A program made the translations under genes and the position numbers. From contig JAPLQI010000083.1 in the NCBI GenBank assembly GCA_026399755.1, forward strand, positions 1-43,427: a DNA stretch of 43,427 nucleotides, written 5' to 3'. The notes below the pieces were generated by a model, which saw only the letters and a program-made list of their open reading frames with translations, was not told where the DNA came from and did not search any database. Below, in pieces: positions 18,228 through 25,702 of this stretch. Positions within the stretch are counted from its first letter, which is position 1; each line of letters opens with the position of its first letter. This DNA is from Pseudomonadota bacterium (GTDB lineage: Bacteria; Pseudomonadota; Gammaproteobacteria; Burkholderiales; Chitinibacteraceae).

Positions 18228-18764
18228 ATGCCCCTTACTCAAACTTGCACAACCATTATCCGCCAGGCCAAAGCAAGCGATGCACTGGCCATTGGCCAGA
18301 TACGTGTCGCCGCATGGCAAGCCGCTTATGCGGCCTTTATGCCCGCAGATTTTCTAGCCGCGCTCGACCCAGCCGCCCATATTGAATCACTACAAAGCAA
18401 GCTATCGGCTCCATCGCGGGATTTTTATCTAGTGATGACCGATCAACACAATCAGGCTACTGGCTTTTATTTACTTGGCAAACCGCGCTTTGAAACCGCA
18501 GATAACAGCGCCGAGCTCTGGGCGCTCAATGTTGCCCCAAGCGCATGGCGCAGTGGGCTGGGGTTTGAATTGATGCAAGACGCCATCACCAAGGCGACGC
18601 ACTTTGCTTACCAGCGCATTTTGCTGTGGTGCATCAGCGAAAACCACGCGGCACGGGGGCTTTACGAGCGTTGCGGTTTTAAGTATACCGGCGAAACGCG
18701 CAGCAGCTCCACACTGACAGGCCATCCATTACACGAAGTGTGTTATGAATTGTGTCTAAGTTAA
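18228..18764 (+). CDS. GNAT-family N-acetyltransferase
   Basis: The 178-residue protein opens with the GNAT pattern IIRQAKASDALAIGQIRVAAWQAAY, shared with RimI/PhnO-like and phosphinothricin-type acetyltransferases. ELWALNVAPSAWRSGLGFELMQ carries the acetyl-CoA loop (WRSGLG), and LWCISENHAARGLYERCGFKYTGE is the C-terminal motif. No strong ribosome-binding site precedes the ATG, so the exact start is slightly uncertain, though the fold begins within a dozen residues. It sits in a run of small same-strand genes (18228-19677) that includes another GNAT and a VOC protein. The substrate is unknown. Confidence 0.88.
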   Translation: MPLTQTCTTIIRQAKASDALAIGQIRVAAWQAAYAAFMPADFLAALDPAAHIESLQSKLSAPSRDFYLVMTDQHNQATGFYLLGKPRFETADNSAELWALNVAPSAWRSGLGFELMQDAITKATHFAYQRILLWCISENHAARGLYERCGFKYTGETRSSSTLTGHPLHEVCYELCLS

Positions 18765-18803
18765 ATAAAAGCGCTCTATCCTTGCAATACGAAATGGATT
18801 GCC

Positions 18804-19250
18804 ATGCTCATCACCACCACTAGCGATATCGAACAAGCCCTATTGATTGCCGCCCAAGCAATAGGCTCAATGGATAGCCTTAGCCAAGCAGAATGCGATG
18901 AATTAATACCCCATATCGCAGAGAATTACTCCCTTTGGCAATCAAATAAAGCAGCACATTTATTTTTGCAATGCGTGCATCAAGACCGAGTTATTGGCAC
19001 CATTTTAGTAAAACACTTTTGGAACTTAGCCGAGTTCTATGTATTACCTGAATTCCATGGCCAAGGGGTAGGAAAAAAGCTATTAAAAGCAGCATTGGAA
19101 ATTTGCCATATTCAATCGCCCCGTGGCCATTTACGGGTTAATTCATCACCCAATGCTGTTAGCTTTTATACTCAGGCTGGATTTGATAATTTCGATTTAG
19201 CCACACCATTACCCTATGGTTGCGTGCCACTTATCTATTATTTCTCATAA
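18804..19250 (+). CDS. GNAT-family N-acetyltransferase
   Basis: This 148-residue GNAT protein contains the core strand and loop LAEFYVLPEFHGQGVGKKLLKAA (acetyl-CoA signature HGQGVGKK) and the C-terminal HLRVNSSPNAVSFYTQAGF motif. It is shorter than, and not closely similar to, the other two GNAT proteins in the window, so these are not recent duplicates. It lies 39 bases after the preceding GNAT gene and 34 bases before the VOC gene, suggesting co-transcription. Substrate unknown. Confidence 0.87.
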   Translation: MLITTTSDIEQALLIAAQAIGSMDSLSQAECDELIPHIAENYSLWQSNKAAHLFLQCVHQDRVIGTILVKHFWNLAEFYVLPEFHGQGVGKKLLKAALEICHIQSPRGHLRVNSSPNAVSFYTQAGFDNFDLATPLPYGCVPLIYYFS

Positions 19251-19284
19251 AACAAAACCATTCATATTAATTAAAGAGAAAAAC

Positions 19285-19677
19285 ATGCTTCACCATTTAT
19301 CATTCGGCGTCACAGATATCCAACGCTCAGCGGTTTTTTATGACGCCGTATTCGCCCCGCTTGGCTATATTCGGGTTTGGGAAGATTTTGAAGGCGATGA
19401 TGCGGCAGTGGGCTATGGCATTAAAGATGGTGGCGACAAATTTGCGATTAAGTTATGCAAACATATAGCTATTGGCCAAGGGTTTCATTTAGCGTTTTCA
19501 GCCACAAATAGGACAGCAGTTGATGCATTTTATATAGCCGCCCTAGCAAATGGCGGCAAGGATAATGGCCCCGCCGGATTACGGCCAGATTATGGCGAAC
19601 ACTATTACGCCGCTTTTGTGATTGATCCAGATGGATATCGAATTGAGGCGGTGAAATACACCGCCACAATAAATTAG
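19285..19677 (+). CDS. VOC-family (glyoxalase/bleomycin-resistance fold) protein
   Basis: The 130-residue single-domain vicinal oxygen chelate protein begins with the conserved first strand MLHHLSFGVTDIQRSAVFYDAVFAPLG. A central HLAFSATNRTAVDAFYIAAL follows, and it ends with YYAAFVIDPDGYRIEAVKY. Metal-ligand candidates are the histidines in HHLSFG and GFHLAF and the glutamate in RIEAV. VOC proteins include lyases, dioxygenases and antibiotic-binding proteins; short members like this are mostly uncharacterised. The ATG at 19285 follows AAAGAG and starts directly with the fold; the open frame extends upstream into the previous gene but without support. Confidence 0.87.
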   Translation: MLHHLSFGVTDIQRSAVFYDAVFAPLGYIRVWEDFEGDDAAVGYGIKDGGDKFAIKLCKHIAIGQGFHLAFSATNRTAVDAFYIAALANGGKDNGPAGLRPDYGEHYYAAFVIDPDGYRIEAVKYTATIN

Positions 19678-19688
19678 GGAGGCAAACC

Positions 19689-19706
19689 CAATTCTATCAA
19701 CTTAGC
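19689..19706 (-). repeat. dispersed 18-bp motif, copy 3
   Basis: CAATTCTATCAACTTAGC, a degenerate copy of the motif family, 12 bases after the VOC gene stop. Confidence 0.5.
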
Positions 19707-19759
19707 CATATCTCATGCCGTGGCCACACAATTAACAAACATTGAATCATCGTCGGGCT

Positions 19760-19781
19760 CGGCGGGTTTCACCCGCCCTAC
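19760..19781. repeat. single REP half-element
   Basis: CGGCGGGTTTCACCCGCCCTAC is one hairpin arm pair of the REP family, without the partner half found at 26915 and 28721. Confidence 0.7.
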
Positions 19782-19794
19782 GAAAAGCATTTCG

Positions 19795-19812
19795 CTTAAG
19801 TTGATAAGATTG
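19795..19812 (+). repeat. dispersed 18-bp motif, copy 4
   Basis: CTTAAGTTGATAAGATTG, one mismatch to the copy at 122-139, inverted relative to copy 3; the REP half-element lies between the two. Confidence 0.6.
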
Positions 19813-19870
19813 AGTTTCACTTGCCAAACAAATTCAAAAATCAAACACGGCGCTCAAAGAATACATTTGC

Positions 19871-19907
19871 ATAAAGATAATTAAACAAGAGGTTTAATTA
19901 TCTTTAT
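19871..19907. repeat. perfect 16-bp inverted repeat
   Basis: ATAAAGATAATTAAAC and GTTTAATTATCTTTAT are exact reverse complements around a 5-base loop (AAGAG). It lies 35 bases beyond the GFA stop codon, so it may act as a terminator for that gene, but no T tract follows on either strand. Confidence 0.6.
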
Positions 19908-19941
19908 AGAGTTGTACCACAGTTGCTTATCAAAAAATAAA

Positions 19942-20310
19942 TCACTCAGGTAATAAAACCTGAGAAGCACCATCGCCCACGCCAATTTCGCCTAATTCAA
20001 AGGGATTAACTCCGGCAATACACGCCACATTAAAACCAAATTGTGATGGATTACTACGCCGCTGATGATGGGTGTAGATGCCACATACTTTACAAAAATA
20101 ATGTTTAGCCGTTTTGGTATTCCATTGATAAAGGGTGAGCATGTTTTCCCCTTTAATTACTCGCAAATCTTCAACCGGCACACTGGCAATAATCGAGCCT
20201 TTGCGGCTGCATAAGGAACAATTGCAGCGGCGCAGATTCTCTAAGCCCTGCGCTAAATCCACCTCAAACACCACTGCACCACAATGGCAACTTCCTTGCC
20301 TTGTTTCCAT
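19942..20310 (-). CDS. GFA/CENP-V family zinc protein
   Basis: This 122-residue protein belongs to the GFA family (glutathione-dependent formaldehyde-activating enzyme-like; Mss4-like fold). It carries the cysteines that bind two zincs: CHCG near residue 8, CNCSLCSRKG near 29-34, and FCKVCGIYTHH near 72-75. Most family members have no proven formaldehyde activity, so only the fold and zinc binding can be claimed. A strong AAGGAGAAGG ribosome-binding site precedes the ATG at 20310. It is a single-gene unit on the minus strand, flanked by a long inverted repeat downstream and a dispersed repeat upstream. Confidence 0.92.
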   Translation of the reverse strand: METRQGSCHCGAVVFEVDLAQGLENLRRCNCSLCSRKGSIIASVPVEDLRVIKGENMLTLYQWNTKTAKHYFCKVCGIYTHHQRRSNPSQFGFNVACIAGVNPFELGEIGVGDGASQVLLPE

Positions 20311-20419
20311 GCCTTCTCCTTCAATATCAATCCTATTACTTCAAGGGAATGAGTAGCTTGAGCCAACGGGCTTTATCGCGTAGCCCAAGCTAAAAATATT
20401 ATGTACCGTTCTGGCTTTG

Positions 20420-20434
20420 CTTAAGCTGATAGGG
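20420..20434 (+). repeat. dispersed motif, copy 5 (degenerate)
   Basis: CTTAAGCTGATAGGG, matching 13 of the first 14 bases of CTTAAGTTGATAGG; it lies in the GFA upstream region. Confidence 0.45.
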
Positions 20435-20473
20435 CCACCTTCAATATCGGTCACTATATTATCAAACGCGCAT

Positions 20474-20502
20474 AAAAATAGCCTGCAGCGCAGGCTATTT
20501 TT
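20474..20502 (-). terminator. bidirectional rho-independent terminator
   Basis: Arms AAAAATAGCCTG and CAGGCTATTTTT pair perfectly around CAGCG, with a T-rich tail on both strands. It lies 17 bases past the stop of the small periplasmic protein gene and can end that transcript. Confidence 0.9.
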
Positions 20503-20519
20503 ATTTTAAAAAAAAGTAT

Positions 20520-21077
20520 TTAATTAGCCCAAACTACCAGCTTCATCCGTGTGCGCACCAGCAATTGATCACCCGCTTCTGCTTTAGCCAGCAACTCTCT
20601 ATTGCTCACAGGAATAGTTATAATTTTGCCCGCTACATTTTTAACCCGCGCATTACCCGCGTTTAAATCCACACTTAAAATATCGTTATAAATAGTCTGT
20701 TTTTTAACGATGCCTGCACCATCAGCATTCACATCACTGCCCTGCTCATCAACGACTTTACGTACGCCTGCGCCGCCTTTTTGTAAGATATAGGCCATTG
20801 ATTTAGCAGCGTTCACAGTCACTTTGTCATTTACTTTTAAAGTATCAAAACGCGTGATCTTGCTATTGATATTTACAAATTCTAGCTCTTCACCATCGGG
20901 CGTAAGCAGAATTAAGCTGCGCTTAGCTACATCGATGGCAACAACTTTGGCCTCAATCATTGTTTTTTCAGCCAAGCCAATCAAAACTTCATTATCTACA
21001 GGTTCCTGAGCTAAGGCCACCTGTCCAAATAATACACCAGCAGTAATCATCAGCGAGCAAAGTATTTTATTACGCAT
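20520..21077 (-). CDS. small secreted protein with DUF5666-like strands
   Basis: The 185-residue protein has a signal peptide (cleavage after ALA, about residue 23). After it come short beta-strand blocks like those in DUF5666/OB-type periplasmic proteins: IEAKVVAIDVAKRSLILLTPDGEELEF, then the DTLKVNDKVTVNAAKSMAYIL segment in which a step of the form V-x-V-G-D-K-V is conserved. A second block, VDLNAGNARVKNVAGKIITIPV, and a closing GDQLLVRTRMKLVV follow. It is probably a soluble periplasmic protein of unknown function. It is monocistronic, closed by a strong terminator. The related but much larger repeat lipoprotein at 23523 lies 2.4 kb away. Confidence 0.8.
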   Translation of the reverse strand: MRNKILCSLMITAGVLFGQVALAQEPVDNEVLIGLAEKTMIEAKVVAIDVAKRSLILLTPDGEELEFVNINSKITRFDTLKVNDKVTVNAAKSMAYILQKGGAGVRKVVDEQGSDVNADGAGIVKKQTIYNDILSVDLNAGNARVKNVAGKIITIPVSNRELLAKAEAGDQLLVRTRMKLVVWAN

Positions 21078-21237
21078 TTTAATTCCCTAGTGAATGAGAT
21101 TCAGACAAATAGGCTAACATATATTTCCAGGCTACGTATCCGCGATTACACCCAAAAAATACCGCAAACAATCAGACACCTTACACAAAGCCATCAAATT
21201 GAATAAAAAATATAACAATTGTATTTACGCAATTAAA

Positions 21238-21657
21238 TTAACGACGCCCCCAAAAATCTTTTAATAGCATTAATCCATCACTATCTTTTTTTGCCCCCGC
21301 AGATTCATCTACGACTTTTTCCCAGCGAGCGGAAGATAATGCCAGCAGCTGTGATTTAGTGGCTTTAGTATAGCCCATATGCCAATCAGAAAAATTACGC
21401 TCGCTGATTTTTTCCTCGCATAAACAAATAATCCCTGTATGCCGCCGGCTGGCCTCAATTCGATTAAATGTCTCACGCACCATAGATTCAGGCCCTTCAA
21501 TGCACTGCATAAAATCGCCGTCGTTATATAGCAACACCCCCGTTATACCATTCAGACTATTCTGCACAACCGCCCCCAAAAGCAAAGCCTCTAATTCCGC
21601 CTCATCCATTAAATGAGTCGCCGTACTTACATAAACTAGAATGTAAAGGTCAGTCAT
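21238..21657 (-). CDS. stand-alone BLUF-domain blue-light photoreceptor
   Basis: The 139-residue protein is a BLUF domain (sensor of blue light using FAD) plus a short tail. Key flavin-site residues can be placed by spacing against AppA: Tyr9 (in LVYVST), Asn33 (in QNSLNG) and Gln51 (GDFMQCIEG), which drive the hydrogen-bond switch after illumination, and Trp91/Met93 in SDWHMGY near the C-terminal strand. The spacing Y-N-Q (24 and 18 residues) equals that of AppA. There is no output domain, so it must act through a partner, as PixD or YcgF-type proteins do. An AAGGAAA sequence precedes the start. No obvious partner gene adjoins; it is divergent from trpS across 434 bases. Confidence 0.94.
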   Translation of the reverse strand: MTDLYILVYVSTATHLMDEAELEALLLGAVVQNSLNGITGVLLYNDGDFMQCIEGPESMVRETFNRIEASRRHTGIICLCEEKISERNFSDWHMGYTKATKSQLLALSSARWEKVVDESAGAKKDSDGLMLLKDFWGRR

Positions 21658-22091
21658 TTTTCGCTTTTCCTTTCACTTATAAAGGCAGTAATATTTACTG
21701 CATCACAAACAACAACATGTAATCGATCAGACCTTATTTATAGCGGGAAAATTGTTATTTTAACAATTCCACACAATATATATCGAATTACCACTCACAA
21801 ACTCGCTCCATCGAGTCGCCGCTAAAGTAAAACCTAGCCCAACAAAAACAAACCCCAAAACCTTGTATTTAAATCGCTTTACTTAATAAGCGCACCAGCA
21901 ACATCATGCGTGGCATAAATTCGCCAAAAGCTTGAAGCACTTCCTTATTAATCGAACTTTTGCGACTAGACCCATCACCCATAAAAACATTTATGAATGC
22001 GCTTTCGATCAAGGCATGCTTAGGTACTTACACCAATTCGCCTTGTGCTAGACTTGCAGCCATTCTTGCAGCGTGCGATATAGGAAAAGTG
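21658..22091. other. divergent intergenic region between BLUF gene and trpS
   Basis: These 434 bases hold no convincing gene. The region must contain the promoters of both neighbours. An inverted repeat CGCTT-TACTTAAT-AAGCG lies near 21876-21893. No leader peptide or riboswitch was recognised. Confidence 0.45.
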
Positions 22092-23390
22092 ATGAGTTTG
22101 CGTGTTCTTACCGGCATTACCACCTCGGGTACGCCCCATTTGGGCAATTATGTAGGCGCAATTCGCCCAGCGATTGTTGCTAGCCAAAGCCCAGACAGCG
22201 ATTGTTTCTTTTTTATGGCCGATTACCATGCGCTGATTAAGTGCGATGACCCGGCCCGAATCGAGCGCTCGCGCTTAGAAATTGCCGCTACTTGGCTGGC
22301 GGCTGGCCTAGACCCTGAACGCGTGACTTTTTACCGCCAAAGCGATGTACCCGAAGTCACCGAGCTGAACTGGCTGCTGACGTGCGTCACAGCCAAGGGC
22401 CAAATGAACCGCGCCCACGCTTACAAAGCCAGCACCGATGTGAACGAGGCCGCGGGCGAAGACCCTGACGCAGGCATTACCATGGGCTTGTTTTGCTACC
22501 CTATTTTAATGGCCGCCGATATTCTACTATTCAATCCGCATAAAGTACCTGTGGGCCGCGATCAGATTCAGCACATTGAAATGACGCGCGATGTAGCCGC
22601 CCGCTTTAACCATTTATTTGGCCAAGGCAATGATTTATTTGTATTGCCAGAGGCTCATATCGAAGAGCACGTTGCCACTCTGCCCGGCCTAGATGGCCGC
22701 AAAATGAGCAAAAGCTACGACAATACGATCCCGCTCTTTGAAGGCGGCCAAAAGGCGATGAAAGAAGCCATCGCAAAGATTGTGACCAATAGCCTCTTGC
22801 CAGGGGATGCAAAAGACCCGGACAACTCGCACCTTGTGACGATTTTTGAAGCCTTTGCCTCAAAAGAGCAAACGCAGCAATTTAAAGACGAGCTGCGTGC
22901 GGGCCTAGGCTGGGGCGATGCAAAGAAACGCCTGCTGGATTTAATTGAGCGCGATATTGCGCCCATGCGTGAGCGCTATGAAACCCTGATGGCGCATCCA
23001 GAAGAAATTGAAGTGCTACTGCAAGCCGGTGCCGCCAAAGCCCGTGCCACCGCAGCGCCTTTATTAAAAAAAGTACGTGAATCCTTAGGCCTGCGCGCCA
23101 TGCAAGCGATTGCAGCACCCGCTGCCAAAGCCGAGAAAAAAGAAGCGCTGCCACTGTTTAAACAATTCCGCCTAGAAGATGGTTTGTTTTACTTTAACTT
23201 TAGCGCCGCCGACGGCCGCCTGCTACTGCAAAGCACAGGCTTTGCTCAAGGTAAGGAAGCGGGGCAATGGATCGCTAAGCTTAAAAACGAAGGCGTGGCA
23301 GCGATTGATGGCAATACGCCCATTAGCTTAAGCGAAGGTGTTACCGCTGCAGATGTAAGCGCGGCTTTGGCGGTGTTGTTGGTGGAATAA
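22092..23390 (+). CDS. trpS: tryptophanyl-tRNA synthetase, long form
   Basis: This class I synthetase charges tRNA-Trp. The HIGH-type motif appears as [10 protein letters not shown] at residues about 14-23, the KMSKS loop as [10 protein letters not shown] at about 200, and the tryptophan-pocket segment as [25 protein letters not shown] between them. The ATG at 22092, preceded by GGAAA, gives 432 residues, about 100 more than E. coli TrpRS (334). The extra length is a C-terminal extension from about residue 345 with [21 protein letters not shown], which looks like a small YegP/DUF1508-type domain. The gene is alone and ends at a strong terminator. Confidence 0.97.
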   Translation: MSLRVLTGITTSGTPHLGNYVGAIRPAIVASQSPDSDCFFFMADYHALIKCDDPARIERSRLEIAATWLAAGLDPERVTFYRQSDVPEVTELNWLLTCVTAKGQMNRAHAYKASTDVNEAAGEDPDAGITMGLFCYPILMAADILLFNPHKVPVGRDQIQHIEMTRDVAARFNHLFGQGNDLFVLPEAHIEEHVATLPGLDGRKMSKSYDNTIPLFEGGQKAMKEAIAKIVTNSLLPGDAKDPDNSHLVTIFEAFASKEQTQQFKDELRAGLGWGDAKKRLLDLIERDIAPMRERYETLMAHPEEIEVLLQAGAAKARATAAPLLKKVRESLGLRAMQAIAAPAAKAEKKEALPLFKQFRLEDGLFYFNFSAADGRLLLQSTGFAQGKEAGQWIAKLKNEGVAAIDGNTPISLSEGVTAADVSAALAVLLVE

Positions 23391-23423
23391 AGCCCCCTTA
23401 GGCCTCTATCAAAATCAAACCAC

Positions 23424-23459
23424 AAAAAAGCCACTCAAATCATCATGAGTGGCTTTTTT
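23424..23459 (+). terminator. bidirectional terminator between trpS and the lipoprotein gene
   Basis: Arms AAAAAAGCCACTCA and TGAGTGGCTTTTTT pair perfectly around an 8-base loop with T tracts on both strands. It serves trpS (+) and, convergently, the DUF5666 lipoprotein gene (-). Confidence 0.93.
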
Positions 23460-23522
23460 TACGCTCAAAGAAATACGCTTTGCTGATTAAAACAAGGGAC
23501 GACTCAACAAAGCATCACCACC

Positions 23523-25433
23523 TTAATCCCCAAACGACACCCTTGTTGCAATCAGCACGCCATTACTCAATGCGCCCTTCACTTCCACGACGCGGCCATT
23601 GGCAAGATCGCTGCTTTTCCCGTCTTTAAACTCCGCCTTGCTGGCATCGGTTTTTTGCCCTGCAACTTTAAAATCACTGACGGACACAAAATCGCTCAGT
23701 GCGCCTTTTACCTCTAGCGTGCTTGCCCTGCCTTTGATTTCTATTTTTTGCGCTTGCAGCTGATCTGCGCTTTTTAGCACGCTGACTTCTACTTTTACGC
23801 CGTTCACCAGACTAGCTGACGTTCCGCCCTCTATAGGAGTGGTGCTACTCCAAAGTATGAGCACGCCATTTAATTTAAACTGGCTGCTGCTTACCCCACT
23901 CACTACCCCTCCCAGTTTGACAGGCTCTACCTTGGTAGCCATAAATTTCACTTCACGTACTTGTAAAACATCAGCAATCACCTCGCCCCTGACGGTCACT
24001 TTTTTGCCATTGGCAAAATCTGCCTTCACAGCAACTTTATCTGAGCCGGTATTGAGATACACCGTTTTATCAGTCAATTGCATGGCTTGACTTACACCCG
24101 CCAAAGTAAACTTGCCGCTCGAAACCACATAATCTTTAACTTCCCCGGGGAATGTTCTGACCAATTGATCAGGCTTGGCACTCGTGCTTGTACCCGTGCT
24201 GGTTTCAATTTTTAACGATTTAGCATTCACCACACCACTCGCGATGCTGCCTTCTAGCTTAACCAAGACGCCATTAGCTAGATTATCGGCCGTGCCACCT
24301 TCAATTTTTGCCGTACTGGCATCGACCAAAGCGCCGCGTACTTTAAAACTGGCCAGCGAGATATAGTCCGTAACAGGGCCTTTTAGCTCGATTTTGGCGT
24401 CTGCACTGTCTTTTACAAATTTCACCCCCACAGCTACCAATTTATCGGTCTGCCACACGCCACCCACCCGCACCGCCTTACCATTGGCTAGATCGGCCAC
24501 TACGCCGCTTTCAAACTTGGCCCTACTGGCGTCCACCAACACTTCGCCGATTTTAAAACTGACTGCCTTGACATCCAAACCGGCAATCAGCCCGCCGATT
24601 TGCATTTTTAGCCCATCACCAGCCTGCGGCTTTCTAACTTTCAGTGCCTTGGCGGTCATTACATTGGCAGCGCTAATCGCTTGATCGCTCCATGCAGCAA
24701 TCAATTGACCATTTTCTAACACCACACCTTCTGGGCGAAGTTTTGCCCCGCTAAAGTTAACCGTTAAGCCACTCACCACCAGCGTTTTAGCCGTGTTGTC
24801 TAGCGCGCTCACCACGCCAACTACCCGCACCATCACGGCACTGGCTGGGTCTTTGCGCTCAATTCGGGTTGCCACAATCACACCTGCAGCATCGCGGCTG
24901 CCGTGCACTTCTACGATATCGCCAACCAATAAATCAGCCAGCACGCTAGCGCCTTCAAATACCGTGGGAGCGGCGGCATCGGTCGATACTTTTATCGTTT
25001 GCCCTGCCAGTTTGAAGCCTACGCCCACTTGTAATTCAGAAATTTTGCCGTAAACCTCGGGCAAGGCAGTCAACGTTTTGATTTTGTCATCGCTACCCTG
25101 ATCGGATTCCACCTTCATGCCCAGCTTGATGTCATTGCTGGTGCCGGTACTGCTCAGCGATGGATCTTGCTCAACCTTAAAGCTGGCGCTGCTGTCATCC
25201 AGCGTAACGCCATCAATAATCACGCTACCAAAGCCGGTGACCGTGCCTTGGGCATAAGCGCCACCACTTGGGGCGGGGGTTGGAACAGCTGTTGGCACCG
25301 TGGTGGGTACAGATGTTGGCGTTGTTGCTACCGGCGTTGTTTCAGACGACGAGCCGCCACTGCCGCCACCGCAGGCATAAAGCCCAACACTTGCCACCAA
25401 AGCTAAGGTCCAAACTTTTAAGCGCTGATCCAT
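23523..25433 (-). CDS. DUF5666-repeat lipoprotein
   Basis: This 636-residue lipoprotein has a signal peptide with lipobox LYAC and Cys about residue 21. A glycine/serine and Thr-Pro-Val-rich linker (to about residue 60) is followed by about eight beta-rich repeats of the DUF5666 type. Repeats begin with blocks such as QGTVTGFGS, YGKISELQ, VGVVSALD, GGLIAGLD, KGPVTDYIS, PGEVKDYV, GGVVSGVSS and KGALSDFVS, and many contain an LANGxxVxVxG strand. The ATG at 25433 is chosen because GGGAG lies 7 bases upstream; an adjacent in-frame ATG at 25436 is too close. It is probably anchored in the outer membrane and exposed to the periplasm or outside. No enzymatic motif is visible; function unknown. It is transcribed divergently from hmp. 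Confidence 0.88.
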   Translation of the reverse strand: MDQRLKVWTLALVASVGLYACGGGSGGSSSETTPVATTPTSVPTTVPTAVPTPAPSGGAYAQGTVTGFGSVIIDGVTLDDSSASFKVEQDPSLSSTGTSNDIKLGMKVESDQGSDDKIKTLTALPEVYGKISELQVGVGFKLAGQTIKVSTDAAAPTVFEGASVLADLLVGDIVEVHGSRDAAGVIVATRIERKDPASAVMVRVVGVVSALDNTAKTLVVSGLTVNFSGAKLRPEGVVLENGQLIAAWSDQAISAANVMTAKALKVRKPQAGDGLKMQIGGLIAGLDVKAVSFKIGEVLVDASRAKFESGVVADLANGKAVRVGGVWQTDKLVAVGVKFVKDSADAKIELKGPVTDYISLASFKVRGALVDASTAKIEGGTADNLANGVLVKLEGSIASGVVNAKSLKIETSTGTSTSAKPDQLVRTFPGEVKDYVVSSGKFTLAGVSQAMQLTDKTVYLNTGSDKVAVKADFANGKKVTVRGEVIADVLQVREVKFMATKVEPVKLGGVVSGVSSSQFKLNGVLILWSSTTPIEGGTSASLVNGVKVEVSVLKSADQLQAQKIEIKGRASTLEVKGALSDFVSVSDFKVAGQKTDASKAEFKDGKSSDLANGRVVEVKGALSNGVLIATRVSFGD

Positions 25434-25638
25434 CATCCATCTCCCATAAATATATGCAGCAATAAGCTTTATGGATTGTGGTGGGTAAACATCGGCTGAC
25501 AATCATACTTACGGCCTTTTCCGTGATAAGCGGTGCAAACGCACAGACCTTTCTACACAAACAAACACCCTCTTTAATCAATAATGCGCAAGCGCATAAA
25601 TCAAGGCCACAGCACTTAGTTTTTAAAATGTGTAATTT

Positions 25639-25685
25639 TACCTATACACCCCAATGTTTAATAGGTAAATTAAATGCACATTTAA
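25639..25685. promoter_or_regulatory. candidate operators upstream of hmp
   Basis: Two palindromes lie within 65 bases of the hmp start: TACCTAT (25639-25645) with ATAGGTA (25661-25667), and TTAAATG-CA-CATTTAA (25670-25685). The second resembles the AT-rich dyads bound by the nitric-oxide repressor NsrR in other proteobacteria, with incomplete match. The assignment is a guess. Confidence 0.3.
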
Positions 25686-25702
25686 AAAACACAGAGATAC
25701 AT

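Noticed and set aside
21658-22091. T-box or trp attenuator before trpS
   Set aside because: No T-box core, no tryptophan-rich leader peptide and no terminator hairpin just upstream of the start were seen.
25478-25702. N-terminal extension of flavohaemoprotein
   Set aside because: No homology to the globin domain, which begins precisely at the ATG at 25703; the segment contains candidate operators.
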